Shown here piece after piece: positions 27,744-37,800 of a stretch of DNA of 64,000 bases. This stretch comes from Alviniconcha marisindica (lineage: Eukaryota; Mollusca; Gastropoda; Provannidae). The notes beneath the pieces were generated by a model. It had not been told where the DNA came from. It searched no databases and saw only the letters and a list, made by a program, of their open reading frames with translations. The DNA lies in assembly GCA_018857735.1 (NCBI GenBank), contig JABMCL010000598.1:830001-894000 (forward strand). Reading direction: 5' to 3'. Made by a program: the position numbers and the translations under genes. Within the stretch, counting starts at the first letter, position 1; each line of letters begins with the position of its first letter.

Positions 27744-28792
27744 TATGAAGTAAGCGAATGTGTATTTTGTTAAATTTTATTTTATGTTGTAGCATGTTGT
27801 CAATATTCTTGCTTTAGTATGCTCCTTGGGCTGTTAAAATATTTTGATAGGTAGGGTGCTTACAAATTTCCAATATTATTATTATTATTCCTTCTTATGT
27901 ACATGCACCCAAGTCTGCTGGGTTTTGTTTGTTTAAATTACACATGGTCCTGTGATCTTTGAAAAATATTGCATGAAAAGCAGTAGAACAGTAGGAGTTA
28001 GGTAATTGTTAGACCATTATTATTATTATACATTGTTATTCTTCATTATGATGTGTTAATGTTTGTTGCAGGGATATGAGGCAGATAACAGCATTGTTCA
28101 TGATGCAGTCAGACTTGCTGCAGCTGTAAGTTTCCTTTTATGTAAGAAATATTTTAATCCCCTTTTTTATTTAGTCATTAGTCATAGCTTTTAATGTCTT
28201 GCACACTAAATTTAGAACACTAGCAACTCATAGACATGTATATACGTATGCACAAATGCGCACGCACACACACACACACACACACACTCAATTATGGATG
28301 ACTGATATAAAATGATAAAGACAGAAGCATATGTGTATCTGTGCACATCCGCTTTTACTGATTCACATAATTTGTGTGTGTGTGTGTGGATAGGTGTCAG
28401 TGTACATATTTGTGTGTGATGGTATGTGTGCATGCGCACACATGCATGTGCGTGTGCATGCACGTCAGTGTGCATGCGTGTGTGTGTGTGTGCGTGTATG
28501 TCAGTGTGCGTGTGAGTGCACGTGTGTGTGGGGGGGGGGGGGGGGTGCGCACACGTGTGTTGTTAGTGTAACCCCGAAGGAGTGAAGCATTATTGCTGAA
28601 ACTTTGTATGTGTGAAGTACTGTACACTTTGATGCAAGCTGCCAAAAACAAAGGTCCCAGCTCATTTTATTTCATTAAGAATCAAGACAATAACAAATAT
28701 AATGAATATATTGCTGAGATTATATGTTTAAGACAGCAACATTAGCAACACATAGATATGTATATACGCATGCATAAATGCACACACACACA

Positions 28793-28863
<71 letters not shown>

Positions 28864-31800
28864 ATGGATCAATGATATAAAATGATGATGAAGACAGGAG
28901 ATTAAGAAATACTTTTTGGAATAGATTCATCTTTAAGTCACTTTTGAAAATGGAAGCAGCCTGGGATGAGCAAACCCTAAGGCAAAAAGAATGTCAAGGA
29001 ACATACACCTCTTCACCTCCACTGAGTGCTTCACTGTCTTGTAAGCTGCTTGTGAAGCTGGTCTCAGTGTCTGCCCATCCTGGTGAGGGGTGGGACGTGG
29101 ATCAGTTGCTAGAACATTGGACTGAAAAACCAGGTGCAGTGCTGACATTGGTTTCACTTTCCATTTTTACTGCGGACTCACTTGCAGCATTCACACAGCT
29201 CCCATGTGCAATGTACGAGGTCTATCTGAAAAGTAACGGGACTGGTGTCACAAACAATTTATTTCAATTCCAAACAACAAACAACATGGTTTCCACTTCA
29301 AAGTAATCCCGCTTGAGTCTAATGCACTTTTCCATCCTTCTCTGTCACGCTCCTATGCACTGCTGGAAGGATTCTTCTGGGATGCCCCTCAGCTCCGTCG
29401 TTACGGCCCTCTTGATGGCCTCCACGCCTTCAAAACGAGTTCCCTTGATGATCCCCTTGAGTATGGAAAAGAAAAAAGTCACACGGAGCAAGATCAGGTG
29501 AATAGGGAGGTTGTTCCAGCATGGCGATGTTCTTCTCGGCCAGGAACTGCCAGATGCTCAGGGTGTTGTGAGCAGGTGCATTGTCGTGGTGAAGCAACCA
29601 CGATTTGTCCTGCCACAACTCTCGTCTCTTCTCGCACACTGAGCGAAGCAAAAGCCGCAGGATCTCTTTGTAGACTTGCTGATTGATCATCTGGCCCTGT
29701 GGCAAGAACTCACCGTGGACGATGCCTATGACCTTGAAGAACGTGATCGACATGACTTTGACTTTTGATTTTGACTGTCTTGCTTTCTTCGGTTCCGGCA
29801 ACATCAGAGACTTCCACTGACAGCTCTGGCACTTGGTTTCTGGGTCGTACTCAAAAATCCATGTCTTATCACCAGTGGTGACTCTACGAAGCATGTCTGG
29901 TTCAGTTTGAAGACGCTCAGTGATGTCCTGACACACCTGCAGGCGGCGCTCCTTCTGATCATCATTCAGCAGCCTTGGCACCATTTCTGCGCAGCCTTTC
30001 TGAATGAGAGGAGGTGTAAACAAAAGCATGTGAAACAAGACAGTTATACACTCCCAAGATATCATGTTAGATGATAACACAATCCGCTTATCCCTCTTTC
30101 GCCCATAGCTCACACAGCACACCCAGTCCCATTACTTTTCAGACAGACCTCGTATGCATCAACGTTTGTGTGCACATCGAAAATCCCGACCATGGCAGCC
30201 ATGCCATTGTTTTGACACAGAAAAATACTGCACACACCGGTAGGAATGGGTAGTCATGTTTTGACACAGGAACATACTGCACACACCGGTAGGAATGGGT
30301 AGTCATGTTTTGACACAGGAACATACTGCACACACCGGTAGGAATGGGTAGTCATGTTTTGACACAGGAACATACTGCACACACCGGTAGGAATGGGTAG
30401 TCATGTTTTGACACAGGAACATACTGCACACACCGGTAGGAATGGGTAGTCATGTTTTGACACAGGAAAACACTGCACACACCGGTAGGAATGGGTAGTC
30501 ATGTTTTGACACAGACAAATACTGCACACACCGGTAGGAATGGGTAGTCATGTTTTGACACAGGAACATACTGCACACACCGGTAGGAATGGGTAGTCAT
30601 GTTTTGACACAGGAACATACTGCACACACCGGTAGGAATGGGTAGTCATGTTTTGACACAGGAACATACTGCACACACCGGTAGGAATGGGTAGTCATGT
30701 TTTGACACAGGAAAACACTGCACACACCTGTAGGAATGGGTAGTCTCTTTCCTGACAGTCTTTCAGTTGTCCATCAGATGGCATTGTGTCACCACTTTCC
30801 TGTCCACCACATGGCATTGTGTCACCTCTTTCCTGACAGTCTTTCAGTTGTCCATCACATGGCATTGTGTCATCTCTTTCCTGACAGTCTTTCCATTGTC
30901 CTTCACATGGCATTGTGTCACCTCTTCCCTGACAGTCTTTCAGTTGTCCATCACATGGCATTGTGTCACCTCTTTCCTGACAGTCTTTCAGTTGTCCATC
31001 ACATGGCATTGTGTCACCTCTTCCCTGACAGTCTTTCCATTGTCCTTCACATGGCATTGTGTCACCTCTTTCCTGACAGTCTTTCAGTTGTCCATCACAT
31101 GGCATTGTGTCACGTCTTCCCTGACAGTCTTTCCATTGTCCTTCACATGGCATTTTGTCACCTCTTCCCTGACAGTCTTTCCATTGTCCTTCACAGTTTT
31201 GTGACACCTCTTCCCTGACAGTCTTTCAGTTGTCCATCACATGGCATTGTGTCACCTCTTCCCTGACAGTCTTTCCATTGTCCTTCACATGGCATTGTGT
31301 CACCTCTTCCCTGACAGTCTTTCCATTGTCCTTCACATGGCATTGTGTCACCTCTTCCCTGACAGTCTTTCCATTGCCCATCACATGGCATTGTGTCACG
31401 TCTTCCCTGACAGTCTTTCCATTGTCCATCACATGGCATTGTGTCACCTCTTTCCTGACAGTCTTTCAGTTGTCCATCACATGGCATTGTGTCATCTCTT
31501 TCCTGACAGTCTTTCCATTGTCCATCACATGGCATTGTGTCATCTCTTCCCTGACAGTCTTTCCATTGTCCATCACATGGCATTGTGTCACCTCTTTCCT
31601 GACAGTCTTTCAGTTGTCCATCACATGGCATTGTGTCATCTCTTTCCTGACAGTCTTTCCATTGTCCATCACATGGCATTGTGTCATCTCTTCCCTGACA
31701 GTCTTTCCATTGTCCATCACATGGCATTGTGTCACCTCTTTCCTGACAGTCTGTTGACTGGGGGAATAAAGTTTTAAATTCTACCTGTTTCCTCAGTGTT

Positions 31801-34800
31801 GATCAACTAAATAGAGCAACACTCTCCAAGAAGCATGTGTGAAGTGGATGAAGAGCAAGTGTGTGATTCCAGCCTTCCCATCGGGCACATAGCACTCCCA
31901 GCTCCGGGTAGGAGCCGGCCAGTCTCAGCTTCCATTGCAGTGATACCCTCTTGTTTGGTTTGGCACATGCTCCTTCTTTGTTTGTTTTTCTGCACTGTGG
32001 CGAGCCAGTGTTAAAGAATTATAGTCATTCATACAGTTGGTTACTGTAGAGCGGCTCTTATGGTTGGTTACTGCAGAGTGGCCTCCAGCTCACCATCACC
32101 ATCATGTGAATGATAGTTGTTGATATGACTACTGGTTACAACAGAGTGGCTCACCATCACCATCATGTGAATGATAGTTGTTGATATGACTGGTTACAAC
32201 AGAGTGGCTCACCATCACCATCATGTGAATGATAGTCATTCATATGATTGGTTACTGCAGAGTGGCTCACCATCACCATCATGTGAATGATAGTTGTTGA
32301 TATGACTACTGGTTACAACAGAGTGGCTCACCATCACCATCATGTGAATGATAGTCATTCATATGGTTGGTTGCTGCAGAGTGGCACCCAGCTCACCATT
32401 ACCGATGTGTGAATGATAGTTTATGGTTTGTTGCTGCCAAGTGGCGCCCAGCTCACCATTACTGGTTACTGCAGAGTGGTTCCCAGCTCACCATTACTGG
32501 TTACTGCAGAGTGGCACCCAACTCACCATTACCGATGTGTGAATGATAGTCATTCATATGGTTTGTTACTATAGAGAGGCTGCCACAACTGGTTGCTACA
32601 GAATGGCTCCCAGCTCACCATCACCAAGATGTGGATGATGGTCATTGATATGGTTTCTTACTACAGAATGGCTCCCAGCTCACTATCACCAGGATGTGGA
32701 TGATGGTCATTGATATGGTTTCTTACTACAGAATGGCTCCCAGCTCACCATCACCAAGATGTGGATGATGGTCATTGATATGGTTTCTTACTACAGAACG
32801 GCTCCCAGCTCACCATCACCAAGATGTGGATGATGGTCATTGATATGGTTTCTTACTACAGAATGGCTCCCAGCTCACTATCACCAGGATGTGGATGATG
32901 GTCATTGATATGGTTTCTTACTACAGAATGGCTCCCAGCTCACCATCACCAAGATGTGGATGATGGTCATTGATATGGTTTCTTACTACAGAACGGCTCC
33001 CAGCTCACCATCACCAAGATGTGGATGATGGTCATTGATATGGTTTCTTACTGCAGAACGGCTCCCAGCTCACCATCACCAAGATGTGGATGATGGTCAT
33101 TGATATGGTTTCTTACTGCAGAACGGCTCCCAGCTCACCATCACCAATGACCCGCTGGAGGCAGTGTACCGTGCTGACGCCATCATCACAGACACATGGG
33201 TCAGCATGGGGCAGGAGGAGGAGAAGCAGAAACGTCTGCAGGATTTCCATGGCTACCAGGTGACTCGCAAGGTGAGTTGGTGCCATTAGTGTCTGTGAAC
33301 TGTATGTTTGTACAAGGTGTCTCAGAATGTGGGTTTGTGTCATCAGTGTCATTGACAGCAGGTTTTTACAAGTGTCTTGCAAGGTGGGTTGGTGGCATTG
33401 GTGCTGTACCAGGTGTCTCACTGGATGGGTTTATGTCATTAGCAGGAGTTTTTTTGACGGTGTCTCACAAGGTAGGTTGGTGGCATTGGTGTGTATAAAA
33501 GGTACATTTTTACCAGGTGTCTCTTTCATATTTGGTGTGAATATACGTTTTGTTCTAATTTTTGCTGACAGCGTGACTAGTTTGTTTCAAATCCCAGGGT
33601 TGACAAATCAAAGTGGATGTTGACTCAATGTTCCTGCAGTGTGTTTTGTTTATGTTTTAACACCAAGTTACTTACTTACTTGATGCTGAAGGAAAGGATG
33701 TTGACATGGTGTTTCTGCAGCGTGTTTTGCTGGTGCTCCTGCAATGTGTCTTCTTTCTGAACTGCTGGTGTTTCAGATGCTGCAGGAAGCTGGGCACACT
33801 GGGTGTTTCTGCACTGTATTTTGTTGGTGTTTCTGCACTGTATTTTGTTGGTGTTTCTGCACTGTATTTTGTTGGTGCTTCAGATGATGAAGGAAATACA
33901 TGTTGACTGGGTGTCTCTGTGCAATTTTTTTGGTGTCTGCTCTGTATTTGTTGGTGTTCCTGCACTGTATTGGTGCTTCTGCACTGTATTTTGTTGGTGT
34001 TTCTGCACTGTATTTTGTTGGTGCTTCAGATGATGAAGGAAATACATGTTGTCTGGGTGTCTCTGTGCAATTTTTTTGGTGTCTGCTCTGTATTTGTTGG
34101 TGTTCCTGCACTGTATTGGTGTTTCTGCACTGTGTTTTGTTGGTGTTTCTGCACTGTATTTTATTGGTGTTTCTGCACTGTATTTTGTTGGTGCTTCAGA
34201 TGATGAAGGAAATACATGTTGACTGGGTGTCTCTGTGCAAATTTTTTGGTGTCTGCTCTGTATTTGTTGGTGTTCCTGCACTGTATTGGTGTTTCTGCAC
34301 TGTATTTCATTGGTGTTTCTGCACTGTTTTTTATTGGTGTTTCTGCTCTGTATTTTATTGGTGTTTCTGCACTGTACTTTATTGATGTTTCTGCACTGTA
34401 TTTTATTGGTGTTTCTGCACTGTATTTTATTGATGTTTCTGCACTGTATTTTATTGGTGTTTCTGCACTGTACTTTATTGGTGTTTCTGCACTGTACTTT
34501 ATTGATGTTTCTGCACTGTATTTTATTGGTGTTTCTGCACTGTACTTTATTGGTGTTTCTGCACTGTATTTTATTGGTGTTTCTGCACTGTATTTTATTG
34601 ATGTTTCTGCACAGTATTTTATTGGTGTTTCTGCACTGTATTTTATTGGTGTTTCTGCACTGTATTTTATTGGTGTTTCTGCACTGTACTTTATTGATGT
34701 TTCTGCATGTTATTGGTATTTCTGGTTATTTCAGATGCTAAAGGAAGCCAGTGCAGATTGGGTGTTCCTGCATTGTCTGCCACGCAAGCAGGAGGAGGTA

Positions 34801-37800
34801 ACTGATGACATTTTCTATGACAACAAGCACTCCCTGGTGTGGCAGGAGGCAGAGAACAGGAAATGGACAGTCATGGTACGTTGCTCCTCTGGTCACACTG
34901 TATTGTATGTGGACAGTCATGGTACGTTGTTCCTCTGGTCACGCTGTACTGTCTGTGGACAGTCATGGTACGTTGCTCCTCTGGTCACGCTGTGTTGTCT
35001 GTGGACAGTCATGGTACGTTGCTCCTCTGGTCACGCTGTGTTGTCTGTGGACAGTCATGGTACGTTGCTCCTCTGGTCACGCTGTGTTGTCTGTGGACAG
35101 TCATGGTACGTTGCTCCTCTGGTCACGCTGTGTTGTATGTGGACCGTCATGGTACGTTGCTCCTCTGGTCACGCTGTATTGTATGTGGACAGTCATGGTA
35201 CGTTGCTCCTCTGGTCACGCTGTACTGTCTGTGGACAGTCATGGTACGTTGCTCCTCTGGTCACGCTGTACTGTCTGTGGACAGTCATGGTACGTTGCTC
35301 CTCTGGTCACGCTGTACTGTCTGTGGACAGTCATGGTACGTTGCTCCTCTGGTCACACTGTACTGTCTGTGGACAGTCATGGTACGTTGCGGTCCTCTGG
35401 TCACACTGTACTGTCTGTGGACAGTCATGGTACGTTGCTCCTCTGGTCACACTGTACTGTCTGTGGACAGTCATGGTACGTTGGTCCTCTGGTCACACTG
35501 TACTGTCTGTGGACAGTCATGGTACGTTGGTCCTCTGGTCACACTGTATTGTCTGACAGTCATGGTACGTTGTTCCTCTGGTCACACTGTATTGTCTGAC
35601 AGTCATGGTACATTGTTCCTCTGGTCACACTGTATTGTCTGTGGACAGTCATGGTACGTTGCTCCTCTGGTCACACTGTATTGTATGTGGACAGTCATGG
35701 TACATTGTTACTCTGGTCACACTGTATTGTATGTGGACATTCATGATACATTAGTCCTCTGGTCACACTGTATTGTCTGTGGACAATCATGGTACATTGT
35801 TCCTCTGGTCACACTGTATTGTCCATGGTCACACTGTATTGTCTGTGGACAATCATGGTACATTGGTCCTCTGGTCACACTGTATTGTCTGTGGACAATC
35901 ATGGTACATTGTTCCTCTGGTCACACTGTATTGTCTGTGGACAATCATGGTACATTGGTCCTCTAGTCACACTGTATTGTCTGACAGTCATGGTACGTTG
36001 GTCCTCTGGTCACACTGTATTCTCTGTGGACAGTCATGGTACGTTGTTCCTCTGGTCACTGTGTTGTCTGACAGTCATGGTGCATTGCTCCTCTGGTCAC
36101 ACTGTATTGTCTGTGGACAGTCATGGTACGTTGTTCCTCTGGTCACACTGTGTTGTCTGACAGTCATGGTGTATTGCTCCTCTGGTCACACTGTATTGTC
36201 TGACAGTCATGGTACGTTGTTCCTCTGGTCACACTGTATTGTCTATGGACAGTCATGGTATGTTGCTCCTCTGGTCACACTGTATTGTCTGACAGTCATG
36301 GTACGTTGCTCCTCTGGTCACACTGTATTCTCTGTGGAAAATTATGGGACATTGTTCCTCTGGTCACGCTGTGTTGTATGACAGTCATGGTTCGTTGCTC
36401 CTCTGGTCACACTGTATTGTCCATGGTCACACTGTATTGTCTGTGGACAGTCATGGTATGTTGGTCCTTTGGTCACACTGTATTGTCTGTGGACAGTCAT
36501 GGTATGTTGGTCCTTTGGTCACACTGTATTGTCTGACAGTCATGGTACATTGTTCCTCTGGTCAGACTGTGTTGTCTGTGGACAGTCATGGTACGTTGGT
36601 CCTCTGGTCACACTGTATTGTCTGACAGTCATGGTACATTCTCCTCTGTACACACATTGAGCACAGTCCCACCAAACAATTTTGAACCTTTTGAAGTTTT
36701 TCAATGAGCTGTTGGGTCATTCCTGACAAAAGAGAGTTACAGTAGTCAAGACGTGACAATACCAGGGATATGACAAGGGTTTGGGTAGCATCAACTGTGA
36801 GGACATGTCTGACTGAGCTAATTCTTCTACCACTGCTACTATGAATAGAAATTGGGAAGTTAAAAGGAATAGAACATCATTTAAATCAATATTTTTTATA
36901 CATAGCACATAGCCAGTGTGCAATCAAGACAAGAAATGTAACATGTCATCCAAGAAAAATATATCCATACGCTTAAAATAAAACCGCACACACATGCTTG
37001 GCCATGCGCACACATATATACATAAGCACATAAAAAGCCAGTTGAATCAAGCAGGAAACTAAATACTGTGCAGTTTAAGCTTGAAAACGTATGTGTTACA
37101 GTCTGTATGAAAATGTTGAAGAGCTTTAGATTTGAACATGCTAACTGCTAACTGAGCATGCCCTTTTAAGACTTCTAGGTAGAGCATTCCAACAAAAGGA
37201 TCCAGAATAAGCAAAACTCATCTTATAGATGTCAATTCTTGTTTTGGGCAATATGAGAATGCTGTTCCGTGAACTATGGTCGCTGCATGCTCCAGCGTGG
37301 ACAAACTGTGTCAGATATTGGGGTGATTTGTTATGGATAACTTTGTGCACTAAGACACATTTATTATACTGAGGATGTTCTTTTAAAGGTAATGGACGAT
37401 AAGAAATATGCCCTTGTCCAGTTAGCATTGGTGAAACAGCACAAAGAATTTTGTGCTGAGACATATGAGACGTGTCCGTCTTTGAGACATATAAAACATC
37501 TCTATATGAGACAGAGTGTAGACATGTAGCAGTTGAGAGAGGTAAGCAGGACCAGAACCATTTATAGCATTGCAACACATACAAGTGAGTTTTTATGTAA
37601 GATGTTCAGAAAGAGGAAGCCAGTGCAGTTTTTATGTAAGATGTTCAGAAAGAGGAAGCCAGTGCAGTTTTATGTAAGATGTTCTGAAAGAGGAAGCCAG
37701 TGCAGTTTTACAGGGGAGGTGTTGAGTGGTGGTGGTGGTGGGAGAACAAGTCTTGCAGCAAAGTTCTGAATTTTCTGGAGAGGCTGGATTACAGAATTAG

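Noticed and set aside
30695..31777. Frames of 160-178 codons on both strands
   Set aside because: Produced by the 48-bp repeat period.
34216..35556. A single 446-codon frame including OTC exon 9
   Set aside because: Only 34735-34875 is OTC; the flanks are repeats that happen to stay open.
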